From Evernia prunastri (lineage: Eukaryota > Ascomycota > Lecanoromycetes > Lecanorales > Parmeliaceae), in the NCBI GenBank assembly GCA_003184365.1, contig NKYR01000058.1:65662-129661 (forward strand): DNA of 64,000 nt, read 5' to 3'. How positions within the stretch are numbered: position 1 is the first letter of the stretch; each line of letters starts with the position of its first letter. Under the pieces are notes generated by a model. That model had not been told where the DNA came from, made no database searches, and saw only the letters and a program-made list of their open reading frames with translations. Positions 33,644-44,200 of this stretch are shown here, one piece after another. Position numbers and translations under genes: made by a program.

Positions 33644-35024
33644 AGGGGGTAACGGTCCCTGAGCGCGACTTTGCGCAGGGACTTGGCATTTCCCGAAGGG
33701 AGTAAGACTCCTCCTTCAGGGCCGGGAGTAGCTTCCAAATTCATGAGACGGAAGTTGGATTTGCCCTTGTTGGGGCAGTCTTTGGCATCCTTGCCCGGGT
33801 GCTGGAGTTTGCAGTAGAAGCAGAGGTTCCACTTCATGCAGATATCCTTAACTCCAGGGTTAGTAAGCTTTTGGCCTTTCACGGTGGCCATGGCAGAGCT
33901 GAGGTCCATAGGTTCCCCTACTGAGGACAAGACGGGGGCGACGGGGGCGTTTCTGGTTCCCAGTGGACTGTTGCTGGGGTTCGGGGTGGACCTAGGCTTG
34001 GCAGCTTGAGAGTTGCTACCAGCCCCGGCAGTGGCTTGGGCTTGGCGAGGGTGTCGATGCTTTAATTGTCGCATCTCATCATCCATTTCCTTGAAGGCCA
34101 TGGCATGTTCTAAAAGGGTGGAGGGCCTTTGACCTAATGAGGTCCTCCAAGACCAGGCGGCGGTTTGGGTGGAGTAGCTGACGTTTCTTTTTAAACAATC
34201 AATCAGCGAGGACTCGTCCATCCGAGAACGCTCCTTCTTTTGGCAGAAGAGTTTCCAGTACTCATCAAAGGGCATAGAGCCCTGCTTAAGGGTGTCGCGA
34301 AGGTATGTGCGAGCATCCTCCGCTTCGTAGGGGTTCCCGCAGCAGGCACGCAATTTGGCGCGCCAGTCCGCAAAACTGGTGAGGTAGCAAAGTCCCTCGT
34401 GTCGATATTGACCCATTAGGTTGTGGGCCTTCTTGCCATTAGTGAGTCGTAACTCAGCATAGGCGATCTTGTCTTGCTCGGTGGGGTACCGGTCGCGGTT
34501 GATATGCAACCTTTGGATGAGGCTTTGTTCCCAAGCATCCAATTCGTTCAACCCTCCTTCGTACAGAGGAATGTCGGGGAGTTTTTCGGATTTGTATACA
34601 ACTGAGGCTATGGCAGGAGACGGGACGGGGTTAGCAGGTGGTTGATTCACCTGCATTGACTGAAAGAGGGCAGCCAACGTTGCGAGGGTCNAAGTGGGCG
34701 ACCAGCGCCCCTATATGGGAACAGATGACACGCTAGACTAGCTTATCGCATCTATCGCATAGATGCTCGCATCCAACTGTTGGAATGAGGTCCTAGCGAC
34801 CCTTGGCTGACTGGGCTAGATCGGGGCTAGGGTAGGGCTGACTTCACACCGNATGGATCCAGGGTTGTATCGAAGTTCTCTCCGTCCTTTGGGATCACTG
34901 AAAGTCTTCGATCTTTCGTTTGTTTTAAGAGGCTGCTGGCTCCTTGTTGAATTTCCTTGAGAGACTCTTGCAGTTCTGTCATATCAAGTGGAGTAGCCTC
35001 GTTTACCGCGCTCAAATTTGCCAT
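33562..35024 (-). CDS. gag: Retrotransposon Gag, interrupted by an N-bounded LTR fragment
   Basis: The N-terminus starts at the ATG at 35022-35024 (MANLSAVNEATPLDMTEL) and reaches 34853. The frame resumes at 34690 and runs to 33562. Between them lies an N, a 160-bp LTR piece and another N. Removing that block while keeping one ambiguous base restores the frame, which suggests an assembly artefact. The protein has a capsid-like helical region (WRAKLRACCGNPYEAEDART) and a zinc knuckle CFYCKLQHPGKDAKDC near the C-terminus. Family knowledge: Gag forms the virus-like particle that packages element RNA. Confidence 0.75.
34692..34851 (-). mobile_element. 160-bp LTR fragment between two N characters, probably misplaced
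   Basis: As far as I can compare, it is identical to 35707-35866 of the LTR at 35609-35871. It lies inside gag with a single N on each side. A true insertion would not be a partial LTR without ends, so misassembly or gap filling is the simplest reading. Confidence 0.7.
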
Positions 35025-35301
35025 GTTGAGAGGAAGTTAGCTCTGAAAGTTTGTTTGTTGGGGGGGATTGGTTTGCACGAATGCTGGGGTGCTTGCACGT
35101 ATGCAGCGAGACCTCCTCGTAAGGGGTTTTCCTTGTGGTCAACAAGTCCTAGCCACGAATGGTTCGTTTTGCCTGTAGGTAGGCCACACCCGAGTGTCCA
35201 ATGATCTGCTATCGAAACAGCTTCACAACGGTCCCGTTTGACAATTTTATTTTACTGTTCGCTTGCCAGTACGAACGGAAGGGTGGATGATCTAGTTGTA
35301 G
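35025..35301 (-). other. Possible untranslated leader of the gag-pol element
   Basis: This 277-bp stretch lies between gag and LTR B and has no ORF of interest. If LTR B is the 5' LTR, it would be the leader with the primer-binding site, but no clear TGG-starting primer-binding site follows the LTR. Confidence 0.35.
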
Positions 35302-35524
35302 TGTCAGAACCGTGCCCAGAGTCAAGTCTAATGGGGGTAAATTGAATAAGACAACTAGATAAGGAGGAAATATGTACAGAAGAAGAGCGCTTAAATACTA
35401 GGAAGAATCCCCGCTAGCCTATGTGTCAATGGGAATGTGTCAATAACCAATAAACACTCTAGGTGCTAGACACATAGCCATAAACACTCCCTATGTGCCT
35501 GACACCTAGGGTACGTCCGTAACA
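35302..35524 (-). mobile_element. Second LTR type (LTR B)
   Basis: On the minus strand it runs TGTTACGGACG...GGTTCTGACA (223 bp) with a TATTTAAG promoter box at 35390-35397. Internal short repeats such as ATAAACACTC occur twice. It is unrelated in sequence to the A-type LTRs. No 5-bp duplication is seen (TGTAG left, GGAGG right), so it may be one end of a larger or rearranged element. Confidence 0.5.
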
Positions 35525-35608
35525 GGAGGTGCGGATTTACTTTCCGAAAAGTCTGTTGTATACAATTGATGTGAAATAGAGAATCGTATATGACGATTTC
35601 AACGCAAG

Positions 35609-35871
35609 TGTCAAGGAACGAGGCTAGGCTAGGACTACCACTTGGTATACTTAGTCTGGTAGGGTCAGGTCTATTTACAAGACGAAAGACGAAGAAGGAA
35701 AACAGGAAGTGGGCGACCAGCGCCCCTATATGGGAACAGATGACACGCTAGACTAGCTTATCGCATCTATCGCATAGATGCTCGCATCCAACTGTTGGAA
35801 TGAGGTCCTAGCGACCCTTGGCTGACTGGGCTAGATCGGGGCTAGGGTAGGGCTGACTTCACACCGTGACA
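35609..35871 (-). mobile_element. Gypsy LTR, subfamily A2, probably a solo LTR
   Basis: 263 bp bounded by TGTCA...TGACA. The five bases GCAAG occur directly on both sides (35604-35608 and 35872-35876), the target duplication expected for a solo LTR left by LTR-LTR recombination. It differs by roughly 20% from the A1 LTR at 28848, so these two are unlikely to be a pair. Confidence 0.7.
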
Positions 35872-36299
35872 GCAAGTAACTATAGATTATAAACAGATAT
35901 AATTATTATTGTATATATACTCAAAGTTCAAAATTATCAAATTCTTAGAAAAAGTTGTTTACTTTTTCAGCCCTATTTCAAAAATTTCAAAAATTTCAAA
36001 AATTTCAACTTTGTTACGTACAATCAATAATAACGCTATGTGGTATATACTAAATTGTTACTTTAGAGTATTAGATATGCTCTATAATTTGCAGCTTAGT
36101 AGAAGTTTAGAATCGTTGTGGTTGTCTTTGTATAAGAGGATCTTTGATATTTCGCGACTTTTTCCACCTCGGCCAAAAAAAAACGATGGGGCCTGTCAAC
36201 TCGGAGCCTTCGCCAAGGGTTTTGCAAAAAGGAGTAGTCTGGTTTCGAGTCCAGGTTGCAGACTTTTGCGCCGTACTCAACACAAGATACACGTCACCA
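35872..36299. other. AT-rich spacer with 9-bp tandem repeat
   Basis: This is AT-rich DNA between the LTR cluster and the next gene. It holds nearly four copies of ATTTCAAAA at 35975-36009. A 199-codon plus-strand ORF (35909-36508) overlaps the small membrane protein in another frame and looks non-coding. Confidence 0.5.
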
Positions 36300-36524
36300 A
36301 TGGAAACCAAATCGGCCTTGAGAGATTACAAATACCATCTCCTCGCAGGCGCTTACGTCCTGGTCACGGGCGGCGCCATGTTACGGGTCTATCGGCAGCC
36401 GTACAATCGGAATATGAAGATCGATCAGATCGAAACCATCTTCAAAGCAACAACACTCGGAGCCGTCATAGTAGGCATCGGCCTCAGCGGCAAGATCAAC
36501 AAACCTAGGAGTACCCAAGACTAG
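36300..36524 (+). CDS. Small predicted two-helix membrane protein, unknown function
   Basis: 74 residues from the ATG at 36300. The segment YHLLAGAYVLVTGGAMLRVY and a second one around KATTLGAVIVGIGLSG look like two membrane helices, joined by a basic loop (RVYRQPYNRNMKID). A mitochondrial inner-membrane location is plausible but not shown. The frame extends upstream to 36144 (126 codons) with less protein-like sequence, so the start is uncertain and an upstream exon is possible. The stop is one base away from the stop of the convergent dehydrogenase fragment. Confidence 0.5.
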   Translation: METKSALRDYKYHLLAGAYVLVTGGAMLRVYRQPYNRNMKIDQIETIFKATTLGAVIVGIGLSGKINKPRSTQD

Positions 36525-36525
36525 G

Positions 36526-36864
36526 TCATGCAACGTGGCAAGGCTCTCCTGTGTCTTCCAAGACCGCGAAGACGGTCTCTACAGCCTCGACCCCGCTCCT
36601 GCTTTGGTTCTCAGTCGTGGAGGCACCGATGTGAGGAGTTATAATATAATTGTCAAGCGCGAAGAACTCGAAGTATGTTTTCAAGGTTGATGGCTCGAAT
36701 TCCGTTGCGTCCAGTGCTGCGTCTTGGATTTTCCCGGACTTGAAAGCATGAAGCAAGGCCCGCTCGTCGACGATGCCGCTGCGGGACCCGTTGATTAGGA
36801 TAGCGCTCCGTTTCATCTGTGAGAGCTGTGTTTCCCCGATCATACCTCGGGTGGATTCTGTCAT
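36526..36864 (-). pseudogene. 5'-truncated D-isomer-specific 2-hydroxyacid dehydrogenase (SerA-like)
   Basis: The 112-codon frame begins MTESTRGMIGETQLSQMKRS and continues through NGSRSGIVDE (catalytic Arg region), DAALDATEFEP (Glu) and ITPHIGASTTENQSRSG (His), then ends. This is the C-terminal half of the NAD-binding and catalytic region of 3-phosphoglycerate dehydrogenase-like enzymes. The GxGxxG nucleotide-binding loop and the substrate domain are missing. A stop codon lies four codons upstream of the ATG, and no plausible splice site or dehydrogenase exon appears upstream to 37400. I therefore call a remnant. A distant exon or an assembly break cannot be excluded. Confidence 0.65.
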
Positions 36865-37895
36865 TTCTTCGAATCATCGTACCTCGGGGTCAGCGTGCTC
36901 GCGCCTGAATACGCCATGTCTGAAGGAGATTTTGGGACCCCGATATCTCTTTTTAGCTGAAGTCCTTGAAATATTGGATGCTTTATGGGTATTTGACATC
37001 ATGATGTTAGATGGGTGTTCACTAGAGGGTGGGTTTTGCTTCTGTGGAATGGTATGATCCCTCTTTCACGTCGGTATTCAGGCGTCTAATTGCTCTCGAT
37101 ATAGATTGTGTGGCAGGTGCATCGAGAGGGTATCGGGGACAGAATACTCTCGAGGGTGGTTCCATGTGCAAAAAAGGAAGCCGGTCGCTATGGACCCCAA
37201 GGGCAGCTATGATTGGACGATGGAGTGGCTCTTCAGGACGCAGAGGGGTTAGGCACGGGGCTTCCAGTATATCTCGAGGTCTTGAGGTATCATGTACATA
37301 TCTATCGCATTCCTGTAGAAGTGGCTCCCTATTCACCCCCAGGATCAAAATAATAAAAACCAGTTCTATGTCTAAATTAAATCGAGCTACTTGCCGCTCT
37401 GGCCTTCTCATTTCGTTTTCATTGTTTGTTAGCTAGAAACTGCTCCTCACTTCAGTCGCTTCAAATTCTTCAAGCACAGCCTGCCCAGTCGCTGTCGACT
37501 GTTCAAATAATACGAGGCTACCTCTGGTAATAAGATGCACGAAAGATTTCATCCTATTGCACATATTCATCAAAAGGTCTCCGACCGCACATTCTTAGGT
37601 TTCCCCACATTCTTCCCCAGACTTGAGAGAAATGGGAAAAAACCACAACACCATTGTACCAGCGCCAATAGGAATCGAACCTACTATGACTGAGATACCA
37701 CCCAACAACGTGAGAGGCGTGAGCGCTTTCCAGTCGTAGGGGTTGATATCTCAACAATCTCGAAACCCATTTCTGAAGAGAGAGTGTGTATATGTACCAA
37801 TGGAGGTGTACACCTATCACGTCCCATACTATTCTCCATTTCGAATCTTCATATCCATTAGTCCGTCTGTCCTGAGAGGGCACAACCGGGCCGCC
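36865..37895. other. Gene-free region with a tRNA-like sequence
   Basis: About 1 kb upstream of the RraA-like gene. ORFs of 129-135 codons on both strands at 37022-37436 overlap one another and match nothing I know. The only item of note is the tRNA-like segment at 37660-37727. Confidence 0.45.
37660..37727 (-). ncRNA. tRNA-like sequence, possibly a relic
   Basis: On the minus strand, AGCGCTC at the 5' end can pair with TGGCGCT at the 3' end (six of seven pairs, one G-U). A T-arm GTAGG-TTCGATT-CCTAT is well formed, with a perfect B-box core GGTTCGATTCC. The D and anticodon arms do not fold convincingly in the 68 nt. It may be a decayed tRNA or a tRNA-derived element; no anticodon is assigned. 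Confidence 0.3.
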
Positions 37896-38862
37896 ATGTC
37901 TCAGGACCCCATCGTTCAAGCCTTGCATGAGTTCACAAGGTGCAAAGCACCCACTTTAACCTCAAAAGCAAGATCTCTGACGGGTCATACAGCTGCGACG
38001 TCGCCGACGCTCTCCTCAAATTGAATCGTCCTCATGGTGGATTTCTGGCTGATCTGTATGAGAAGATTGCCCGTTTTTTTGTCTATGTGCGTAACGTTGG
38101 CGAGGATATCAATACTGATCCTTGCCGTAGCACAATGTGGTCACCGAAACGGCAAGACGGGCCTACAAAGATCATCGGGCCCGCATACACCGTGAAATAC
38201 GTCCGTAAGAACCACGGCACAGACCCTAAACTCGAAGGACACTATGTAAGTCGTCGTGGTCTCTTTATCCGATAAATCCGGAATATTGCCCGGTGAAACT
38301 GCTTCTATCGCTTCTTTCCGAAAAAGAAAAAGCCCCCTCGTGCAAAGGAACCACCCTCTGACCACTGCCCCCTCCTCTCCCCACCCAGATCGACACCATC
38401 CCCCCGCACTCCATCATCTTCATCTCCGCCCCCGCCCACACCCTCAACGCCGTCTACGGCGGCCTCATGTCCGCCCGCGCCGCCGCCTCCTCCGCCGCCG
38501 GCACCATAATCGACGGCCGCCTCCGCGACCTCCAGGAGCACCGCGACCTCGGCTTCCCCGTCTTCGCCCGCGACGTCGGCACCACGGCCCCGCAGGAGCT
38601 CCTGCGTGTCAGCGAGGTCGACGTCCCCGTGCGCCTGCAGAGCGTCGAGCAGGACGCCACGGTGCACCCGGGGGATTATCTCGTGGCGGATCTGAACGGC
38701 GTGGTTTGTTTGCCAAGGGGGTTGGCGCGGAGGGCGCTGGGGTTGATGGCTAGTCAGGTTGAGGCGGATGGGAGGATTAAGAGGGATTTGGAAGGGGGTA
38801 GGGCGTTTGGGGAGAGTAGTAGGGTGCATAGGGCCGGGGTGAAGAGGGCGGAGGATGTTTAG
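37896..38862 (+). CDS. RraA-like / HMG-CHA aldolase family protein
   Basis: Four exons: 37896-37939, 37993-38055, 38131-38245 and 38389-38862, giving 231 residues. The joined protein runs FTSCDVADALLKLNRPHGGF, GPAYTVKYV and IDTIPPHSIIFISAPAHTLN. Then comes YGGLMSARAAASSAAGTIID, followed by GRLRDLQEH and PVFARDVGTT, which include the family's conserved G-x-x-R-D site that binds a divalent metal. Family knowledge: members cleave 4-hydroxy-4-methyl-2-oxoglutarate-type keto acids or decarboxylate oxaloacetate, and bacterial RraA inhibits RNase E. The fungal role is unproven. The last exon is notably GC-rich at third positions compared with the first three. Confidence 0.85.
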
Positions 38863-39164
38863 GGGAGGTGGAGGGGGTGGGGAGGGATGGGATGGGATGG
38901 GATGGGAGGGAGAGTTCAGGGAGGTATTGTCATCTAGTTGTAGCGTTTGGACTGTATCCTAAGGGTAGAAAGACGTGCTAAAGCACGAAGTCGCTGGAAC
39001 GACGAGTGGGAGCAATAGTATGAGGGATAGAGCAGCAATGCGGTGTCGGAGCTGACGAATATCGTTTCTAGAACTCCAACCCTGTTATGATGTCCTACTA
39101 TCGAAGACATCTTTTGCAAACGCAGCAGACGCACATATTACACAACTCGCGGGCTTTTACCCAC
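38863..39164. other. Convergent spacer with (TGGGA)n microsatellite
   Basis: The 302 bp lie between convergent RraA-like and PDH E2 genes. A short GGGATGGGATGGGATGGGA tract lies near 38880-38908. Nothing else seen. Confidence 0.5.
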
Positions 39165-40853
39165 TCACAGCATCATCTCTAGTGGGTTCTCCACAACCTT
39201 CTTGAACTCTCGGATCCACTCTCCTCCAACGGCACCATCTACCACTTTATGGTCAAAGCTGGCTGTTACTACGATCTGATCATCCCACTCAACTCCTCCT
39301 TCTTCCGAAGCTGACGGTATTGCGACCTTCTTTGTAGTGCCCACCGCCAAGATCCCGGCTTGGGGAGGATTGATGACAGCCGTAAATCGCTCGACCGCTG
39401 CGTTCATGCCCATGTTGCTGATTGTGAATGTGCCACCCTGGTACTCTTCTGGCTTTAGCTTTCCGTCTCTTGCGCGCTTGCCTAAATCCTTAACCTGCGC
39501 CGAAATGGCCTCCAAGCCTATGCTATCCACACCCCTCACGATGGGCGTCATAAGGCCAATAGGTGTAGCGACGGCAACGCTGACGTCCACAGTGTTATGC
39601 TGGCGTATGACAACTTGACCACCGACCTCACGCCAACTTGAGTTCACAGCGGGAATCTTCTTGCAGGCGACGGCTGAGGCTTTGATGAGGAAGTCGTTGA
39701 CCGAAAGTTTGTATTTTCCGTCCGCCGAGCCATTAAGAGCTTGTCGGAGTTTGAGCAGCTTCGTAACGGAGAGAGTCCCCGCGACGAAGTAGTGAGGATT
39801 TTGGTTGAAAGACTGGGTAAGGCGGTTGGCAATTGTCTTCCGCATTGAGCTTGCGGGGATATCTTCGTATGTTGGGGCACCGGCCGCGGCCGCTGCTGGT
39901 GCTGCACTTGACTCAGGCTTGAATTTCTCTATGTCCTGTTTTGTGATCCGGCCACCAGGACCGGTACCCTTGATTTGCTTGATTGGCACACCGCGCTCGA
40001 GTGCGAGAGCCTTGGCGGAGGGACTGGCTTTAGGCTCGCGGTCTAAGCTTGTTTCCAATCTTCCGCCTGAGGATTCCGACTCCTGGGGTTCTGGTGAAGG
40101 CGCTGACTTCGGCTCATCTTTGCTCAGGGTGTCGGGCGACGTCTTTGACCCTGAGTCTGGGGGTTCGGAGGATTCTGCTGCCTCTTCCTTTGTCGCATCT
40201 TTCGGCGGAGCTTTCTCACCTCCTGCATCATCCAGACTAAATGACTCGAAAGCTGAAACGTCTCCGCCCTCTTCTATCATAACAGCAATTGGCTACGTAG
40301 ATGTCAGCGTAGATCAACTCGAGGATTGTTACACCAACGTTGCCAACCGCAACATCCTTTTCTCCAGACTCCTTCAATATCTTGGCCAGTACACCATCTT
40401 CTTGGAACTCGAAGTCCATTTGCGCCTTGTCTGTCTCAATCTCCACCAGCACATCCCCTGGCGCAATTGCATCACCGGCCTTTTTCTGCCACGTCCCAAT
40501 ATTCCCCGCTGTCATCGTCGGCGATAATGCTGGCATGCTAACGACTGTATGAGGAGGAAATGCTATAGACGCAGAGTCAGCGAGCTATACCCCGTGCAGG
40601 CCAGGGCTATGGAGCTTACATTTCGAGGCATAGAAACGCGCAATGGCCGAAAGTGCTGGTAAGTATCTACCACACATACTTTGTAAGTCATAGGTAACCT
40701 GAACCAGAATCACCGGATACTCCAAAGGTGGAGCATGTTTATCGCTCACCTGGACGCATTCTGTGATCGTGCCAGCGCTGAAGCTTTAAAGCAGCTTGGC
40801 GGAACTCGGAGACACGCTCGGGCTGGAGCGCGGAGCCAAACGGAGGCAGCCAT
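39165..40853 (-). CDS. LAT1: Dihydrolipoamide acetyltransferase (E2 of pyruvate dehydrogenase)
   Basis: Four exons on the minus strand: 40750-40853, 40620-40666, 40339-40562 and 39165-40292, giving 500 residues. An arginine-rich mitochondrial presequence (MAASVWLRAPARACLRVPPS) leads to FYASKSFPPHTVVSMPALSP. The lipoyl domain carries the lipoylated lysine in VEIETDKAQMDFEFQ. An acidic proline/serine-rich linker follows, then the E3/E1-binding domain (ALALERGVPIKQIKGTGPGG). The catalytic domain ends with ASFDHKVVDGAVGGEW, containing the active-site His and Asp. Family knowledge: E2 forms the core of the mitochondrial PDH complex and transfers acetyl groups to CoA. Intron 3 has a less usual donor (GTTGGT). 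It is divergent from SEC7 across 432 bp. Confidence 0.93.
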
Positions 40854-41285
40854 TGAAGGCCAAGATATAAGGTTGGCTAAGAGACAAACGAGACGCTGCG
40901 ATCAGGCATGCAAGTACATTTTAGACATCGTGATAAAGGGGGATGCTGACGGGGTTGCTGTTGGGTATGTTGAGAATGAGATTTGAGACTTATGTCGGTG
41001 ATTTTCCTAGAGCATGTTGGGCGGCCTTGGCATCAGCTTAGAGTAGAGCACGGCTAAATGTTTACCCGAAAGACCGACGGCCGTGACCAATCAGTGATTG
41101 GGACAGCTCTTTTTCTCGAAGACTTGTACACACTCGCCAGGCATCCGATACAACACTCTGTTGCCGTGGACCTTTCCTCCGCCTACCAACCCTCTCCTAC
41201 GTATCCGTCAGAAGCTCAATGCGGAATTTGAATGTCTCGAGGGGTGCAAGAGCTATAGTGGCTGCCTGGGGCTCAGGTCTTCCCT
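40854..41285. promoter_or_regulatory. Shared divergent promoter region, PDH E2 / SEC7
   Basis: Both genes start outward from this 432-bp region, so it must hold both promoters. I see no clear TATA box or named factor site. Confidence 0.5.
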
Positions 41286-44200
41286 ATGGCGGACAGCGAG
41301 AAAGTCGAACCCACAGCTGAAGGCAACGGCATCCAGGAACGCAATGAGGCTAGTTCCGAAGGTCCTGGAGGCCAATACCAAAGCTTGGCGGGCGATAAAG
41401 AAGAGCTGCAACCGGGGCACAATTGGAGAGAAATAAAAGTGGCCGAGACACCAGAGGAAGATAGGCATGATATCAACGGCTTGACTGTACCTCCTGAAGA
41501 TGAGCAGGATAACTCAGACATGGCCGAAAGACCCTCGGAGCAGATTCAAGGTCCTTCGTCTCCATCACGCTCTCCATTGCCTGAGAAAATGGAACGAGAT
41601 CAGCCTTCGCCTCAAGTCCGCGAGGAGGCGCAACCTACGACTACCTCAAAAAGCATAGGCTCACATCCCTCCACTTCAACTACGAATGGAACGCCGCTAC
41701 ACCAGCGATCTGACAGCCAGTCCACGCAAGCTACCAATGGTACCTCTGCAACCCGGAGATCTTCGGCCCCTTTGAGTTCCATCGTCTTCGTTGTTTCAGC
41801 TTTGGATCAGATTGCAGCATCAAAAGAAGCTCGGAAGAAAAAAGTGCTTGGTGACGCCGCACAAAAGGCGTTGGATGCTATCAAACGATTGGATGGCTCG
41901 CCGCCTCCCGAGGTCATCTTCGAACCTCTGCGTCTGGCGACTGAGACGTCTAGTATACCCTTGACTACGACTGCGCTCGACTGCATAGGCAAACTCATTA
42001 GCTACTCTTACTTCTCCGTTCCCGCCGAAATCCCTGACCCTGATGCTCCACCTAGTTCTCATCAGCAACTCCCGTTGATCGATCGAGCGATTGAAACGAT
42101 CTGCGACTGCTTTCAAAGCGAAGCGACACCCTTTGAGATACAGCTTCAGATCGTGAAGTCTCTGCTGGCAGCTGTTCTAAACGATAAACTCATCGTTCAC
42201 GGGTCGGGTCTTTTGAAGGCTGTCCGCCAGGTCTACAACATCTTCCTTTCTTCAAAGTCTAATACAAACCAGCAGGTGGCGCAAGGAACATTGACTCAAA
42301 TGGTGGGTACAGTCTTCGAGCGGGTCCTGACGAGGTTGTCAATGAAAGAGGCTCGATTGAATTTGGCAAAGATTGGCTCGGAGAAGGGCACTGTAAATGG
42401 CAGCACAGTCGAATTCAATGGTAATAGCTCTGTTTTGGAATCAGGAGACGCAGACACCAACCTTGAGCCAGACGGATCCTCTGAAGCCAACTCAACACTG
42501 AACTCTGATCAGCCAGTCCCAAAAGAGGCAGGAGAACGGTTGACTCTGCAGAGCTTAGAAAATGCTAAGAGCTTCGACGATAGAAGGATTGGCGACAATG
42601 CGCCCACAATGGTGACACCGGCGAAAACAGTCCAAGGGCGAGGTGTCTCAGGACGGGCTTCTACAAATGGTGATGATGAGCATGGAAGACCCGGGACTCC
42701 GGACGAAGATGAAGAGGACGAGATTTTCGTGAAAGATGCTTTTCTGGTATTCAGGTCCATGTGCAGACTAAGCCACAAGGAGTTGCCACCGGATCAGCAG
42801 CAAGACATCCTTTCCTCGAACATGCGCTCAAAGATGATATCACTCTCCATTATTCGCACGACTTTGAACAATAATATGGCGGTTTTCACGTCGCCACTAT
42901 GCACCATACGAGGCACGAACAATGAGCCCACAAGTTTTGGACAAGCCATCAACCAGTATCTCCGCTTGAGCGTGAGTAGAAATGGAGCAAGTTCTGTCAG
43001 GCGAGTATTCGAGATAACTGCCGAGATATTCTGGTTGATGCTTAAGGACATGAGAGTCGGTCTCAAGGTTTGTTATCTTCGGTATGCTTAGAGGCACTAC
43101 GACTGACATGAAGCAGAGAGAAATCGAGTTGTTTTTGAAAGAAATATACCTTGCCATACTCGAGCGCAAGAACGCTCCAAGCTTTCAGAAGCTCTACGTT
43201 ATGAAGATTCTCAAAAGATTATCCACGGACCCGAGAGCTTTGGTTGAGATCTACCTCAACTATGACTGTGAATCAACAGCACTAGATAATATGTTTCAGC
43301 GATCGATCGAACATTTGTCTAGGTTGTCGAGTATGTCCGTCCCGCCAGCCATCGTATCGCCCCAGCAGCAGCAACACTATCAAGATCAGTACACCAAGGA
43401 AACCGACGCTGATCTTGACTGGCATGACCATGGAAAACTCCCACCCTCCCTGACAACCGCGAGTCTCACTGCTCCGTGGAATCATGAATGGGACCTACCG
43501 GTGGACTTTCTACTGAAACAGCAAGCCTTAGACTGTCTGGTCCGCACACTTCGATCACTGGTCAACTGGTCCCAAGATAGCCTTGCCGCAGGCGCCGCGA
43601 AACTGCACGACATAGATTTGCAGGATCCCAAAGATCGTTTCAGGGAATCTCTAGAGCGCCTTCCAGCAGCTGGCTCTCCGAGGATGTCTACAGCAGACAC
43701 GCCTATTGGTCCTTCAACTCCACTCGTCGAGGATGACCCTATGCAGCTGGAGAAAGCCAAGCATCGAAAGACTGCACTCAACAATGGAATTCGCCAATTC
43801 AATTTTAAACCAAAGCGTGGCATCAAACAATTGATTACTGACGGATTCATCAGGAGTGATTCTCCAGAAGACATCGCAGCCTTTATTCTACAAACAGAGG
43901 ATCTGGATAAAGCAATGATTGGCGAGTATCTCGGCGAAGGTGAAACGCAGAACATAGCCATCATGCATGCCTTCGTCGATTCCATGGACTTTACGAGAAG
44001 AAGATTTGTCGATGCATTGCGGCAATTCCTTCAGAGTTTCCGTCTTCCAGGAGAAGCCCAGAAGATTGATCGCTTCATGTTGAAGTTTGCAGAGCGCTAC
44101 ATTACAGGCAACCCCAATGCATTTGCCAATGCCGACACAGCCTATGTCCTGGCATACTCTGTGATTATGCTGAACACGGACCAGCATAGTGTTAAACTAA

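Larger units (their letters stand above)
28848..35024 (-). mobile_element. Ty3/gypsy LTR retrotransposon, coding part largely intact
   Basis: Minus-strand order is gag (from 35024), aspartic protease, reverse transcriptase, RNase H, integrase, polypurine tract, LTR. This protease-RT-RNaseH-IN order is that of the Ty3/gypsy superfamily. Codon composition is normal, so it has escaped RIP, unlike the AT-rich remnants beside it. Single N characters at 29175, 34691 and 34852 mark assembly joins. A matching 5' LTR cannot be named with certainty. Confidence 0.85.

Noticed and set aside
35909..36508. 199-codon plus-strand ORF
   Set aside because: It starts in AT-rich repeat DNA and overlaps the better-supported small membrane protein in another frame.
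38305..38829. 174-codon minus-strand ORF opposite the RraA-like gene
   Set aside because: It is a shadow of the very GC-rich last exon; the plus-strand frame matches a known family.
39805..40527. 240-codon plus-strand ORF opposite PDH E2
   Set aside because: It is antisense to a clear E2 coding sequence and has no features of its own.
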